From: Aliiroseovarius lamellibrachiae
GTDB lineage: Bacteria; Pseudomonadota; Alphaproteobacteria; Rhodobacterales; Rhodobacteraceae
Reading direction: 5' to 3'
DNA: 64,000 nucleotides
NCBI RefSeq assembly: GCF_018599245.1
Contig: NZ_JAHEVJ010000009.1
Span: 1 to 64,000, forward strand
The position numbers and the translations under genes are program-made. The notes beneath the pieces were generated by a model that saw nothing but the letters and a program-made list of their open reading frames with translations, was not told the origin of the DNA and searched no databases. Position 1 is the stretch's first letter. Each line of letters begins with the position of its first letter. Shown one piece after another: positions 38,257-48,553 of the stretch.

Positions 38257-39378
38257 ATGAACAATGTCGACAGCTTCGATCGTGGCCCGTTTTTCAAAGG
38301 GGTCGAAAATATGCTGATCAACTGCGCCGCTGCGGCCCCCGGCGACAAGGTGCTGATTGTACATGAGAACGCGACTGAAGGATATTATGATGCTGAAATG
38401 CTTCAGGAAGTTGTCACCGTATCGCGCCGGTTGGGTCTGTTTCCCGCGCTATACGAGGTGCCGTTTAACCGCGACGTGACCGAACCCGACCCAGATCTAT
38501 CCGCACAAATTTCAATCGCAGATCGCACGCTTTTTCTGGCACGGATTGGTGATCAACTCCGGTTTAACGCGAACAGCAAACCCGACACACAGATCGTCAG
38601 CTATGCACTGGATCGCGATATGCTCAGTTCGGGCTTTGGCACCGCCGATTACCGCGCCTTTGATGGGTTAAAGCGGTTGATCAACACGATGATGGCGGCC
38701 GCGGATAAGATCCAAGTGAGCTGTCCTTTGGGCACTGATTTCTCAGGCCGCATCACGGATTTGGATGTGGAACACGGTGACACATCCATCAAACGCTTTC
38801 CGCTTTCCGTGTTCAAACCCGCTGACGCAAATGGATTTGTCGGGCGCATCGCCCAAGCAGGTTTTTTGGTGGGCACCGGGTCAAATTACTATTCGCCATA
38901 CGCCTGCCCACTGGATGACACGCTGTTTGTCAGCTTTGAAAACAACACCATCACCGGGTTTGAGGGCAGCAACGCCGATGTCGCCGCCGCCACCGCACAT
39001 TATGAACGCGTGGGCAAAGCCTTTGGAATTGATCCCTATTTTGTGCATTCTTGGCATGGCGGAATTCACCCAGGCTGTGGGTTTGCCGATGCGGCATCCA
39101 AAAGTTTTGAACGGTGGAGCGGCGGGGCCTTTGGCAACCCGCGCATTCTGCATTTTCACACCTGCGGCGCCTATCCGCCCGGAGAAATCTCGCTTAATGT
39201 GATAGATCCGACCATCCGGATTGATGGGGTTGCGGTGTGGGAAGACGGCATTCTTTTCCCTGACCGCGTGCCCGGCGGGGCGGATCTGATGCGCCGCTAT
39301 CCCTGTGCGGCAAAAGCTTTTGCCAACCCTGACCGGCGTGTTGGGTTGGGGCAGGGCGAGCGGTTGTCTTTTCTGTAA
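38257..39378 (+). CDS. Uncharacterised protein resembling M29 aminopeptidase/NicX-type metalloproteins
   Basis: 373-residue soluble protein. I do not recognise it as a characterised enzyme. Its layout resembles the M29 (AmpS/AmpT) fold group that also includes the dihydroxypyridine dioxygenase NicX: an N-terminal alpha/beta half (CAAAAPGDKVLIVHEN), then PLGTDFSGRI, and a C-terminal half with candidate metal ligands in VHSWHGGIHPGCG and LHFHTCGAYPPGE. The ATG at 38257 has AAAGAG 6 bases upstream. A LysR gene is divergent, and hutC is convergent 15 bases away. A hydrolase or ring-opening oxygenase are both possible. Confidence 0.75.
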   Translation: MNNVDSFDRGPFFKGVENMLINCAAAAPGDKVLIVHENATEGYYDAEMLQEVVTVSRRLGLFPALYEVPFNRDVTEPDPDLSAQISIADRTLFLARIGDQLRFNANSKPDTQIVSYALDRDMLSSGFGTADYRAFDGLKRLINTMMAAADKIQVSCPLGTDFSGRITDLDVEHGDTSIKRFPLSVFKPADANGFVGRIAQAGFLVGTGSNYYSPYACPLDDTLFVSFENNTITGFEGSNADVAAATAHYERVGKAFGIDPYFVHSWHGGIHPGCGFADAASKSFERWSGGAFGNPRILHFHTCGAYPPGEISLNVIDPTIRIDGVAVWEDGILFPDRVPGGADLMRRYPCAAKAFANPDRRVGLGQGERLSFL

Positions 39379-39393
39379 TCCGTTGACGCGCGG

Positions 39394-40095
39394 CTAAAGC
39401 TTGGTTGTCAGTTGATATCCGGGGCTGAAATGCAGCCGCGCGAAGGTGACGGTCTGTTGGTTCAGCCATGTTGTGCGCTCGATGGTAAAAAGCGCATCTC
39501 CCTCGGCTGCCTCAAGATATTCGGCCACAGTGCGGGTGGCGCGACTGGCAGAAAAGGTCAGTTCGGCATCGGTAAACGGAATTTCACGCACCAGCCATTC
39601 ATTGGGGCCAATCTCTTTGAAATCCGTATCCGCGGCACTTGGGGCGGCGGACAGATTGATCCAACGATCCTCATATTGATAGGGTTTGCTGTCGCTGTAA
39701 TGCATACAGTGCAGGTGCAAAACCTGATCCTCCGGGGTCAATTGCAATTTGGCACAAAGCCAGCCGGGCGCGGGCATTTGGGTGCGACTGACAAGGGCAT
39801 AACGATAGGCACCGCCGGTGTTTTCCACCTCTTCGCGGATGACTGGAATGACAAATTTCGCTTGCCGCGTCGGGGATTTTTTCACCCGCGTTCCGGCCTT
39901 GCGTTTGCGATCCAGGATGCCTTCTTCGGCCAATTCGCGCATCGCCCGGTTGACGGTGGCACGCGCGCAACCAAATTGCTCCGCCAGATCCACTTCGCCC
40001 GGCATAATGGTGCCCGGCGGCCATGTGTTGTCACGAATCGATTGCAGGACTTTTACTTTGATGTCCTGATAGCTCATCCTGTTGGCATCACTCAT
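39394..40095 (-). CDS. hutC: GntR-family histidine utilisation repressor
   Basis: 233-residue regulator: an N-terminal GntR winged helix (LAEQFGCARATVNRAMRELAEEGILDRKRKAGTRV), then a UTRA ligand-binding domain. HutC proteins bind urocanate, and the location beside hutF/hutIHGU fits that role. The gene is on the - strand downstream of hutF with a 110-base gap, so it may be cotranscribed or have its own promoter. Confidence 0.9.
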   Translation of the reverse strand: MSDANRMSYQDIKVKVLQSIRDNTWPPGTIMPGEVDLAEQFGCARATVNRAMRELAEEGILDRKRKAGTRVKKSPTRQAKFVIPVIREEVENTGGAYRYALVSRTQMPAPGWLCAKLQLTPEDQVLHLHCMHYSDSKPYQYEDRWINLSAAPSAADTDFKEIGPNEWLVREIPFTDAELTFSASRATRTVAEYLEAAEGDALFTIERTTWLNQQTVTFARLHFSPGYQLTTKL

Positions 40096-40205
40096 TTGGC
40101 GACCTCATAGATCTGTGCATAAGCAGATTAACGATAGTCTTAAAGCAGATCACCCTTGGGGCCAAGGCGAAGATCATCACGGTGGGTCAGGGCCATCCTA
40201 GATGA

Positions 40206-41567
40206 CTAAATATCCGAGGTAAGATCGGAAATTGCAGCACGATAGGCGGTCGTTATCTTTTCTTCCGCTGTATGCCGCCCGGCCTGAACCTGATGCCGCC
40301 CAGCCGACCAAAGGTCTGTCACAACGGTATCTTTTGCCGCAAAGACCAGGCCATCAAAAAGCTGGTCTTCGCGCAGCGCGCAGAGTGTTGGATCTTGGCT
40401 GTTGATTGCCACCAAATCCGCGAGCGCACCGGTTTCGATGCGGCCAGCAGTGCGCCCCAAAGCCTGCGCACCGCCTTTTGCGGCACCAAGATAGAGCGTC
40501 TTGCCGGTGGATCCCTCTCCCTCCACCAACACATTGCGTTCCCGATCGCGCAGGCGCTGCGAATATTCCAACATGCGCAGCTCTTCTGTCAGTGAAATAT
40601 TCACATTGCTGTCCGATCCCAGCCCAAACGCGCCGCCCGCTTGCAGGAATGTTGGGCCGTTGAAAATGCCGTCGCCCAGATTGGCTTCGGTGATCGGGCA
40701 AAGCCCAGCCACGGCGCCGGATTTGGCAAAGGCGGTGGTTTCCGCTTCGGTCAGATGGGTGGCATGAATCATGCACCAGCGCGCATCCACAGGCGCATGA
40801 TCCAAAAGGTGTTCCACCGGACGCGCGCCCAAAGCGGCTTTGATATCCTCAACTTCTTTCACCTGTTCTGCGATGTGGATATGCACCGGGCCGTCCTTAT
40901 GCATTGAAAGAATTTCGGCAATATCCGCTGTCGAAGACCCACGCAAAGAATGCGGCGCAATGCCCACTATTGTATCGTCATGCACGTCTTTTGCGGCGGT
41001 TTTGCACCGCGACACTAGATCAGAAAACGCCCCCAGATCATTGGCAAAACGAAGCTGCCCGCCGGTCAACGCACGACCATCCACACCGCCGTAAGAATAG
41101 AGCACGGGCAGGTGGGTCAGGCCAATTCCGGCGGTTTTTGCCGCTGCCATAATCTGCTCTGACAGCTCTGCGGGGTTCGCATATCGCGCTCCATCTGGTT
41201 GGTTGTGGATATAGTGAAACTCGCCCACCGACGCATATCCGACCTTTTGCATTTCCATAAAGGTTTGCGCCGCAATGGGCGCGATATGGTCGGGCGTCAG
41301 CCGGTGCAAAAACCGATACATGAGATCGCGCCACGTCCAAAAGCTCTCGCGTCCTTTTGCGCGATATTCCGTCATGCCCGCCATTGCGCGTTGAAAGCTG
41401 TGGCTGTGCACATTGGCAAGCGCGGGCATCAGCGTGTCGACACGAATGTCCCCATCTTTCGCGCTGGAGTTCAGAGCGATCTGTACAATTTTGCCCGCTT
41501 CAATCGTGATCCGGACATTTTGGTTCCAGCCCTCTTTGCAATAGGCGCGCTGTGCAAAAATTTTCAT
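40206..41567 (-). CDS. hutF: Formimidoylglutamate deiminase
   Basis: Converts N-formimino-L-glutamate to N-formylglutamate and ammonia. The 453-residue amidohydrolase-superfamily protein has the metal-binding HVHSHSFQRAMAG (His54 and His56), further His residues in VGIAPHSLRG and HIHIAEQ, and the metal Asp in GLGSDSN. The ATG at 41567 gives the expected N-terminus MKIFAQRAYCKEGW; upstream in-frame codons overlap the divergent promoter and hutI. The presence of hutF with hutG shows the five-step formylglutamate route. Confidence 0.93.
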   Translation of the reverse strand: MKIFAQRAYCKEGWNQNVRITIEAGKIVQIALNSSAKDGDIRVDTLMPALANVHSHSFQRAMAGMTEYRAKGRESFWTWRDLMYRFLHRLTPDHIAPIAAQTFMEMQKVGYASVGEFHYIHNQPDGARYANPAELSEQIMAAAKTAGIGLTHLPVLYSYGGVDGRALTGGQLRFANDLGAFSDLVSRCKTAAKDVHDDTIVGIAPHSLRGSSTADIAEILSMHKDGPVHIHIAEQVKEVEDIKAALGARPVEHLLDHAPVDARWCMIHATHLTEAETTAFAKSGAVAGLCPITEANLGDGIFNGPTFLQAGGAFGLGSDSNVNISLTEELRMLEYSQRLRDRERNVLVEGEGSTGKTLYLGAAKGGAQALGRTAGRIETGALADLVAINSQDPTLCALREDQLFDGLVFAAKDTVVTDLWSAGRHQVQAGRHTAEEKITTAYRAAISDLTSDI

Positions 41568-41599
41568 GTCGCTCTCTCTTATGAATGGACATAATAACT

Positions 41600-41613
41600 T
41601 TATAGGCATACAA
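41600..41613. promoter_or_regulatory. Possible HutC operator in the hutF-hutI divergent region
   Basis: TTATAGGCATACAA is an imperfect inverted repeat in the 81-base gap between hutF and hutI. It loosely resembles the TTGTAT/ATACAA half-sites reported for HutC. The match is partial and rests on position as much as sequence. Confidence 0.3.
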
Positions 41614-41648
41614 ACGATGCTGCAAGACAAACAGCATGGATCGTCGCC

Positions 41649-42854
41649 GTGACCCGCATTCTTCTGAAAAACTGCCGTGTTGCCACATTGCAGGCAGGCC
41701 AAGCCCCCTATGGTTTGATTGACAATGCCGCTTGTGTGTTGGACGGGGAAATCATCGCTTGGGTCGGGGCTGAAGGCGCGCTTCCGACCACGTTTAACAT
41801 TGATCAAACCCTTGATTTACAAGGGAGATTGGTGACCCCCGCGCTGATAGATTGCCACACCCATATCGTTCACGGGGGCAACCGCGCGCAGGAATTTGAG
41901 ATGCGCCTAAATGGTGCGTCGTATGAAGAGGTCGCGCGGGCGGGTGGGGGGATCATCTCCACCGTAAAAGCCACGCGCGCCGCAAGCGAAGACGATCTTT
42001 TGACCGCGGCGCTGCCCCGTGTGGATGCGATGATTGCCGAGGGTGTCGCCTTGATTGAGGTGAAATCCGGCTATGGTTTGGACCGCACCGCAGAGCTGAA
42101 TATGCTGCGCGCCGCCCGTCGTCTTGCCGGTTGTCGCCCCATCGAGGTGCGCACCACGTTTTTGGGCGCCCATGCCACGCCACCAGAATACGCGGGGCGC
42201 GATGATGCCTATTTGGAAGAGGTCTGCATCCCAACCCTGCGCGCCGCCCACGCCGAGGGGTTGGTGGATGCGGTTGACGCCTTTTGCGAAGGGATTGCCT
42301 TTCAGCCTGAACAGGTCGCGCGGGTGTTTACGGTCGCCGAAGACCTAGGCCTGCCGGTGAAAATCCACGCGGAGCAATTGTCCAATCTTGGCGGTGCAAA
42401 AATGGCGGCTGGTTTTAGTGCGCTTTCGGCGGATCATATTGAATACCTTGATGAAATGGGCGTTCAATCCATGGCAAAAGCGGGCATGACGGCGGTCATT
42501 CTACCCGGCGCGTTTTACACGTTACATGAAACACAAAAGCCCCCAATTGTCCTGTTGCGCACCCATAATGTGCCGATGGCTGTGTCCACGGACGCCAACC
42601 CCGGATCCTCGCCGATGACCTCTTTACTGATGGCAATGAACATGGCCTGCACGCTGTTTCGCCTGACCCCAGAAGAGGCGCTCGTGGGCACCACACGCAA
42701 CGCGGCCCGCGCCTTGGGGCTGACGGATCGAGGTCAAATTGCCCCCGGCCTGCGCGCGGATCTGGCGATTTGGGACGTTGAACACCCCGCTGAACTTTCT
42801 TACCGCATCGGGTTTAATCCCCTCTATCGACGTATTTTCGGAGGCTGTCTATGA
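41649..42854 (+). CDS. hutI: Imidazolonepropionase
   Basis: Hydrolyses imidazolone-5-propionate to formiminoglutamate. The 401-residue product has the amidohydrolase metal motif [10 protein letters not shown] (His70 and His72), EVKSGYGLD, the conserved [12 protein letters not shown] and the metal Asp in [10 protein letters not shown]. The start is taken as GTG at 41649, as there is no closer ATG in frame; no strong ribosome binding site is visible. The stop overlaps hutH by 4 bases. Confidence 0.94.
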   Translation: MTRILLKNCRVATLQAGQAPYGLIDNAACVLDGEIIAWVGAEGALPTTFNIDQTLDLQGRLVTPALIDCHTHIVHGGNRAQEFEMRLNGASYEEVARAGGGIISTVKATRAASEDDLLTAALPRVDAMIAEGVALIEVKSGYGLDRTAELNMLRAARRLAGCRPIEVRTTFLGAHATPPEYAGRDDAYLEEVCIPTLRAAHAEGLVDAVDAFCEGIAFQPEQVARVFTVAEDLGLPVKIHAEQLSNLGGAKMAAGFSALSADHIEYLDEMGVQSMAKAGMTAVILPGAFYTLHETQKPPIVLLRTHNVPMAVSTDANPGSSPMTSLLMAMNMACTLFRLTPEEALVGTTRNAARALGLTDRGQIAPGLRADLAIWDVEHPAELSYRIGFNPLYRRIFGGCL

Positions 42855-44389
42855 CCACGCTCACCCTTACACCTGGCGCTGTCAGCCTTGCTGAGCTTTC
42901 GCAAATTTACTGGGGCGAGGCGTCTGTGATCTTGGACCCGACCTGCCGCCCCGCCGTTGAAGAGGCCGCAAAACGCATTGACGCGGCCGCCCGAGGGGAC
43001 ATGGCCGTTTATGGCGTGAACACCGGGTTTGGCAAACTTGCGAGCATGAAGATTGAGGCCAAAGACACGGCGACGCTGCAACGCAATCTGATCCTGTCGC
43101 ATTGTTGTGGCGTCAGCACCCCGGTTGAACGGCGCATGTCGCGGATGATTATGGTGCTAAAATTGCTCAGCTTTGGGCGCGGGGCGTCCGGTGTTCGCTG
43201 GGCGTATGTTGAGCTGTTGCAAGGGATGCTCGCGCGCGGTGTGACGCCACAAATCCCATCACAGGGATCGGTAGGCGCATCCGGTGATCTGGCCCCGCTT
43301 GCACATATGGCGGCGGTGATTATTGGCGAGGGTGAGGCGGAGTATGAGGGCGAGGTTTTGCCCGGGGCAGAAGCGTTAAAACGTGCCGGGTTAGAGCCTA
43401 TTCAGCTGGGTCCAAAAGAGGGATTGGCCTTTATCAACGGCACGCAATTCTCGACCGCATTCGCCCTTTCGGGTCTGTTTCAGGCGTGGCGCGCGGCGCA
43501 ATCTTCACTGGTCACCTCCGCCTTATCAACCGACGCCATCATGGGATCCACCGCACCGCTGCAACCAGAAATCCACTCGCTTCGCGGCCATAAAGGTCAG
43601 ATCGAGGCGGCGTCTGCGATGCGCAATTTGCTAGAGGGGTCCGAGATCCGTGAAAGCCACCGCGAGGATGACACCCGTGTGCAGGATCCCTATTGCATTC
43701 GCTGCCAACCCCAAGTGACCGGGGCGGCGATGGGCGTATTGCGCCAAGCCGCGCAAACGTTGGAGGTAGAGGCCAACGCCGCCACCGACAACCCCTTGGT
43801 TTTAACCGAGGCGGGGTTGATTGTGTCAGGCGGAAACTTCCACGCCGAACCGGTCGGATTTGCGGCGGATATGATTGCGCTTGCCGTGTCAGAAATCGGC
43901 GCCATTGCCCAACGGCGCGTGGCCTTGATGGTGGACCCGGTGCTGAGCCATGATTTGCCGCCCTTCCTGACCCCAAACCCCGGATTGAATTCGGGCCTGA
44001 TGATTGCCGAGGTCACAACGGCGGCGTTGATGAGTGAAAACAAGCACCTCGCCAATCCCTGTGTGACCGATTCCACCCCCACCTCGGCCAACCAAGAAGA
44101 CCATGTGTCGATGGCGGCCCACGGCGCGTTTCGTCTGACGCGGATGGTGGGCAATTTACACTATATTCTGGGGGTCGAGATGATGTGCGCCGCCCAAGGG
44201 GTAGAGTTCCGCGCGCCGCTGAGAACCAGTGAAAAACTAACCGATGCAATCACCCGGTTCCGTCAGGATGTGCCGCGGCTAGAGGATGATCGCTATCTTG
44301 CCCCAGACATCGAAATCGCCGCCAAACTGGTGGCCAAGGGGGCATTGGTTGAGGCGTCAGCCGTGAGCATAGAGGGCCTCTCAGGATGA
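42851..44389 (+). CDS. hutH: Histidine ammonia-lyase
   Basis: Deaminates histidine to urocanate, 512 residues. The Ala143-Ser144-Gly145 triad ([12 protein letters not shown]), which cyclises to the MIO electrophile, is intact, as are [10 protein letters not shown] near residue 54 and the substrate-binding [23 protein letters not shown]. It overlaps hutI and hutG by 4 bases at each end, so the three genes are translationally coupled. Confidence 0.96.
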   Translation: MTTLTLTPGAVSLAELSQIYWGEASVILDPTCRPAVEEAAKRIDAAARGDMAVYGVNTGFGKLASMKIEAKDTATLQRNLILSHCCGVSTPVERRMSRMIMVLKLLSFGRGASGVRWAYVELLQGMLARGVTPQIPSQGSVGASGDLAPLAHMAAVIIGEGEAEYEGEVLPGAEALKRAGLEPIQLGPKEGLAFINGTQFSTAFALSGLFQAWRAAQSSLVTSALSTDAIMGSTAPLQPEIHSLRGHKGQIEAASAMRNLLEGSEIRESHREDDTRVQDPYCIRCQPQVTGAAMGVLRQAAQTLEVEANAATDNPLVLTEAGLIVSGGNFHAEPVGFAADMIALAVSEIGAIAQRRVALMVDPVLSHDLPPFLTPNPGLNSGLMIAEVTTAALMSENKHLANPCVTDSTPTSANQEDHVSMAAHGAFRLTRMVGNLHYILGVEMMCAAQGVEFRAPLRTSEKLTDAITRFRQDVPRLEDDRYLAPDIEIAAKLVAKGALVEASAVSIEGLSG

Positions 44390-45189
44390 GGCCGTTTGAT
44401 GTGATACGCGGTGACAGCCCGGTGGTTTTGGCGCAGCCTCATGGTGGGACTTATGTGCCCGAGGATATTGCCGCGCGGTTGAATGCGCGGGGCGCGGGGC
44501 TTGATGACACCGATTGGCACATCACCCAGCTTTATGAAGGGCTTTTGCCGGGGGCGACGGTGGTGAAATCCAACGTGCATCGCTATGTGATTGACGCCAA
44601 TCGTGACCCGGAAGGCGTGTCGCTCTATCCCGGTAAAAACACCACAAGTCTTTGTCCCACAACAGATTTTGACGGTGTGGATATTTGGCAAGAGGGCCAA
44701 GCGCCGTCCCTGGACGAGGTGGAAACACGGCGTCTCGCCTATCACGCCCCCTATCACGCCGCGCTGGCGAGTGAGCTGGCGCGAGTGCGTGAAAAACATG
44801 GCTGTGTCGTACTTTATGACTGTCATTCGATCCGTTCAGAAATTCCGTTTTTGTTTGACGGTTTGCTGCCGGTGTTCTCAATCGGGACCAATCAGGGCAC
44901 CACTTGCGCGGCTGAGATTGAGACGATCACGCATCAAACCTGCGTTGCACATGACCCCACACAAACCGTGCTGAACGGGCGCTTTAAAGGCGGCTGGACC
45001 ACGCGCCACTATGGCAGGCCACAAACAGGCCAGCATGCCATTCAAATGGAGTTGGCGCAGCGCGCCTATATGGATGAGGCGGCCCCATGGGGATATCGCC
45101 CTGATCGGGCAAAATCCGTGCGCCCGGTGCTGAAATCCATCCTCTCCAAACTCGAAACACATGCGCTGTCTGGCGCGTTATCTGCATAG
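44386..45189 (+). CDS. hutG: N-formylglutamate deformylase
   Basis: Releases glutamate and formate from N-formylglutamate, 267 residues. FGAH-family features are visible: [17 protein letters not shown] near the N-terminus, [10 protein letters not shown], and [15 protein letters not shown] with a metal-binding His. The start overlaps the hutH stop. Together with HutF this completes the route to glutamate. Confidence 0.93.
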   Translation: MRPFDVIRGDSPVVLAQPHGGTYVPEDIAARLNARGAGLDDTDWHITQLYEGLLPGATVVKSNVHRYVIDANRDPEGVSLYPGKNTTSLCPTTDFDGVDIWQEGQAPSLDEVETRRLAYHAPYHAALASELARVREKHGCVVLYDCHSIRSEIPFLFDGLLPVFSIGTNQGTTCAAEIETITHQTCVAHDPTQTVLNGRFKGGWTTRHYGRPQTGQHAIQMELAQRAYMDEAAPWGYRPDRAKSVRPVLKSILSKLETHALSGALSA

Positions 45190-45198
45190 GAGCCTGCC

Positions 45199-46881
45199 AT
45201 GTCGGATCACAATTTGGACCGTAAAAACACCCGAGACATTTATCCCCCTACAGGGCCGGAACTGAACGCCAAAAGCTGGCTGACCGAGGCCCCTCTGCGG
45301 ATGTTGATGAACAATCTGCACCCGGATGTGGCGGAAAATCCGCATGAATTGGTGGTCTATGGGGGCATCGGCCGGGCCGCGCGCAGCTGGCAGGATTTTG
45401 ATGCGATGGTTGAGACGCTGAAGGATCTTGAGGCAGATGAGACATTGGTGGTGCAGTCGGGCAAACCGATTGCCGTGGTCAAAACCCACACCGATGCGCC
45501 GCGCGTGTTGATCGCCAACTCAAACCTCGTGCCGCATTGGGCCAATTGGGATCACTTTAACGAGCTCGATCAAAAGGGTCTGATGATGTACGGTCAGATG
45601 ACGGCCGGATCGTGGATTTACATCGGATCGCAGGGCATTGTTCAGGGCACCTATGAGACCTTTGTTGAGGCGGGGCGTCAGCATTATGGCGGTGATCTGA
45701 CTGGTAAGTGGATCCTGACCGGCGGGCTTGGTGGCATGGGTGGCGCGCAACCTTTGGCCGCTGTGATGGCCGGCGCGTGCTGTCTGGCGGTGGAATGTAA
45801 CCCCGACAGCATCGATTTTCGCCTGCGCACAAAATATGTGGATGAACGCGCCGACACGCTGGATGAGGCGCTTGAGATGATCAGCCGCTGGACGGCCGCG
45901 GGCGAAGCGAAATCCGTCGGGCTTTTGGGCAATGCGGCGGATGTGTTCACCGAAATACAGGCGCGCGGCATTCGCCCTGATATTGTGACCGACCAGACCT
46001 CTGCCCATGATCCGCGCCACGGATATTTGCCGCAAGGGTGGAGCATGGCAGAGTGGAAAGCCAAACAGGAAACGGCGCCCAAAGAGGTTGAAGCCGCCGC
46101 GCGCGCGTCGATGCGCGTTCAGGTGGCCGCAATGGTCGCCTTCCACAACGACGGCATTCCCACGGTGGATTATGGAAATAATATCAGACAGATGGCGCTG
46201 GAAGAGGGGCTGGAAGATGCGTTTGCCTTCCCCGGCTTTGTCCCCGCGTATATCCGCCCACTTTTCTGCAAAGGCATTGGCCCGTTCCGTTGGGCGGCGC
46301 TTTCCGGGGATCCCGAGGATATTTACAAGACCGATCAAAAGGTCAAAGAGCTTTTGCCGGACAACACGCATCTGCACAACTGGCTGGATATGGCGCGTGA
46401 CCGGATCGCGTTTCAGGGCCTTCCTGCGCGCATTTGTTGGGTGGGTCTGGGCGACCGTCATCGGCTTGGTTTGGCGTTCAACGAGATGGTCAAATCTGGC
46501 GAACTGAAAGCCCCGGTTGTCATTGGTCGCGACCATTTGGACAGCGGATCTGTCGCGTCCCCCAACCGCGAAACAGAAGCAATGCGCGATGGATCGGATG
46601 CGGTGTCAGACTGGCCGTTGCTCAACGCGTTGGTCAACACGGCGTCTGGGGCCACATGGGTTTCGCTGCATCATGGCGGCGGCGTTGGCATGGGCTTTTC
46701 GCAGCACTCGGGCGTGGTGATTTGCGCGGACGGCACGGATGAGGCCGCCAAGCGGCTTGAGCGCGTTTTGTGGAACGACCCGGCCTCGGGCGTCTGGCGT
46801 CACGCGGATGCGGGGTATGAAGAAGCGGTTGAATGTGCCCGGTCGCAAGGGCTACGTTTGCCGAGAATTCTTGGAAATTAG
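45199..46881 (+). CDS. hutU: Urocanate hydratase
   Basis: Converts urocanate to imidazolone propionate using tightly bound NAD as electrophile; 560 residues, the usual length. Conserved regions include [10 protein letters not shown], the dinucleotide-binding [31 protein letters not shown] and the C-terminal [22 protein letters not shown] lies 8 bases upstream of the ATG. Fourth gene of the hutIHGU unit. Confidence 0.96.
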   Translation: MSDHNLDRKNTRDIYPPTGPELNAKSWLTEAPLRMLMNNLHPDVAENPHELVVYGGIGRAARSWQDFDAMVETLKDLEADETLVVQSGKPIAVVKTHTDAPRVLIANSNLVPHWANWDHFNELDQKGLMMYGQMTAGSWIYIGSQGIVQGTYETFVEAGRQHYGGDLTGKWILTGGLGGMGGAQPLAAVMAGACCLAVECNPDSIDFRLRTKYVDERADTLDEALEMISRWTAAGEAKSVGLLGNAADVFTEIQARGIRPDIVTDQTSAHDPRHGYLPQGWSMAEWKAKQETAPKEVEAAARASMRVQVAAMVAFHNDGIPTVDYGNNIRQMALEEGLEDAFAFPGFVPAYIRPLFCKGIGPFRWAALSGDPEDIYKTDQKVKELLPDNTHLHNWLDMARDRIAFQGLPARICWVGLGDRHRLGLAFNEMVKSGELKAPVVIGRDHLDSGSVASPNRETEAMRDGSDAVSDWPLLNALVNTASGATWVSLHHGGGVGMGFSQHSGVVICADGTDEAAKRLERVLWNDPASGVWRHADAGYEEAVECARSQGLRLPRILGN

Positions 46882-46919
46882 GATCCTCACATGAACCATT
46901 GCACGCGCTGGGAAAACTG

Positions 46920-48311
46920 ATGGCTGTGACCCAAAGCAGCTCTTTGGTGCGCGGGCCATTGGTTCAGCATTTCAAAACGCTGGCCATACCCGCGGCAATA
47001 GGCATGGGGTTTTCGACACTTTACAACCTTGTGGATGTATTTTTTGCTGGGATGATTTCGACACAGGCACAGGCGGGTCTTGCCGTGTCTTTTCACCCAT
47101 TTTTCCTGTTGTCGACCTTTGCTTTTGGGTTGGGGACGGCCATGTCGGCATTGGTTGGCAACGCGATTGGCGCAAATAAAAAACGCCGCGCCCGCAAGGT
47201 CGCCCTACAAGGGCTTGGCTATGGGGTGATTGGCGCGCTGGTCTTGCTAATCGTTGGGATTGTCTTTGCCGGCCCCTTGATGACCCTGACGACAGAGCCA
47301 GGGGAGATCCGAACACTCGGGTCACGCTATTTCTTGGTTTTGTTGTTTTCTTTGCCGGGATTTATCCTGACCTTTTGCGCCAATGGGATCCTGCAAGCCT
47401 TTGGAGATGCCGAGAGTTTCAAGCGTGGATTGATCGGCGCCTTCCTGGCAAATATCGTGCTCGACCCCCTGTTTGTCTTTGGCCTTCCCGGTGTTTGGGG
47501 CGGCATTGGGTTTGACGGCTTGGCCCTTTCTTCGGTGATGACCCAAACCGGCGTCGCTGTTTTCTTGGTGTCCAAGCTTCACAAGATGGACGTCACCGCG
47601 GCACCGAAATTGCCCGAGCTGCGCCCGTCTTGGGCCACGACACGGGCCATTTCCGCACAGTCGGTCCCCGCCAGCACCGCGATGTTTGTTCTGGTCTTCT
47701 CTGGGTTTGTGGTTCTCTATTATTTGCGTGGTTTTGGCGAGACAACACAGGCGGCCTATGCGGTGGCTCTGCGGATTGAACAGATTGCCCTGCTGCCGGT
47801 TTTTGGCCTGACCGGGGCGCTCTTGCCGATTGTGGCGCAGAATTTTGGCGCCAAGGAAAACAGCCGTGTGTCACAGGCGCTGTTCACATGTTTTGGCATT
47901 GGGCTGATCTATATGGCGGTGGCCTGCCCAGTGTTATGGGTTGGGGCCGAGGTCGCGATGGGGCTGTTTACCGACGATGCTGAAGTGATCCGAATTGGGG
48001 TCAGTTACCTGCGGGTTGATGGTGCAATCCTGCCGGCTTACATGGCTTTGTTCGCGATCAATTCTTTCTTGCAAGGCTTGAAAAAACCCATCTGGGCCTT
48101 TTGGATTGGGGTGTATCGTCAAGGTCTCGCGGTGCCATTGTTCATCTATCTTTTTGTGAATGTACTTGGCTTTGACGTGATCGGCGTTTGGTTTGGCGTG
48201 GCCACGAGTGTGCTCACCGGATTGCTGGTGTCTTTGATTGTCGCCAAGATAGTGGCCCGGCCATTGCTGGGGGGGTTATTGCCATCGCGAAGCGCGCGGG
48301 TTGGGGGGTGA
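46920..48311 (+). CDS. MATE family efflux transporter
   Basis: 463-residue multidrug and toxic compound extrusion protein with about twelve hydrophobic segments. Two halves of the MATE fold are visible: IPAAIGMGFSTLYNLVDVFFAG and ISAQSVPASTAMFVLVFSGF. The start at ATG 46920 gives the normal family N-terminus. It begins 38 bases after hutU and may be read through from the hut operon; the substrate is unknown. Confidence 0.9.
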   Translation: MAVTQSSSLVRGPLVQHFKTLAIPAAIGMGFSTLYNLVDVFFAGMISTQAQAGLAVSFHPFFLLSTFAFGLGTAMSALVGNAIGANKKRRARKVALQGLGYGVIGALVLLIVGIVFAGPLMTLTTEPGEIRTLGSRYFLVLLFSLPGFILTFCANGILQAFGDAESFKRGLIGAFLANIVLDPLFVFGLPGVWGGIGFDGLALSSVMTQTGVAVFLVSKLHKMDVTAAPKLPELRPSWATTRAISAQSVPASTAMFVLVFSGFVVLYYLRGFGETTQAAYAVALRIEQIALLPVFGLTGALLPIVAQNFGAKENSRVSQALFTCFGIGLIYMAVACPVLWVGAEVAMGLFTDDAEVIRIGVSYLRVDGAILPAYMALFAINSFLQGLKKPIWAFWIGVYRQGLAVPLFIYLFVNVLGFDVIGVWFGVATSVLTGLLVSLIVAKIVARPLLGGLLPSRSARVGG

Positions 48312-48314
48312 TCG

Positions 48315-48515
48315 GTGGTCCGCCATTGGGCGTTTGGCAATCATGGCGGGGCAGATTTATGTGACGGGTACTTTGTCGGACACATTATCGAATGCCCCCT
48401 GCATCAAGGGGCGTTTGATGTGCGCACTGGGCGGGCCATATCGGCACCTGCCACGCGGGCAATGAAAATCTTTGAAACGCGGATGGAAAACCAGATGGTT
48501 CAAATCCGTCTTTGA
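48315..48515 (+). pseudogene. Remnant of a Rieske-type [2Fe-2S] ferredoxin gene
   Basis: The frame encodes 66 residues from a GTG, matching only the C-terminal two thirds of a Rieske ferredoxin: the second ligand motif CPLHQGAFDVRTG is intact, followed by the usual C-terminal strand (MKIFETRMENQMVQIRL). The first Cys-x-His motif is broken: the sequence reads GNHGGADLCDG, with Gly where the ligand Cys should be, and the N-terminal about 40 residues are missing. It begins 4 bases after the MATE stop. A functional cluster is not expected, so I call it a truncated gene. Confidence 0.72.
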
Positions 48516-48553
48516 CATTACGGGCCGAGCCCCCCCATTTGAAAGGAAACTGC

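Noticed and set aside
45520-46536. - strand frame (338 codons) inside hutU
   Set aside because: Antisense of a highly conserved enzyme; no independent support.
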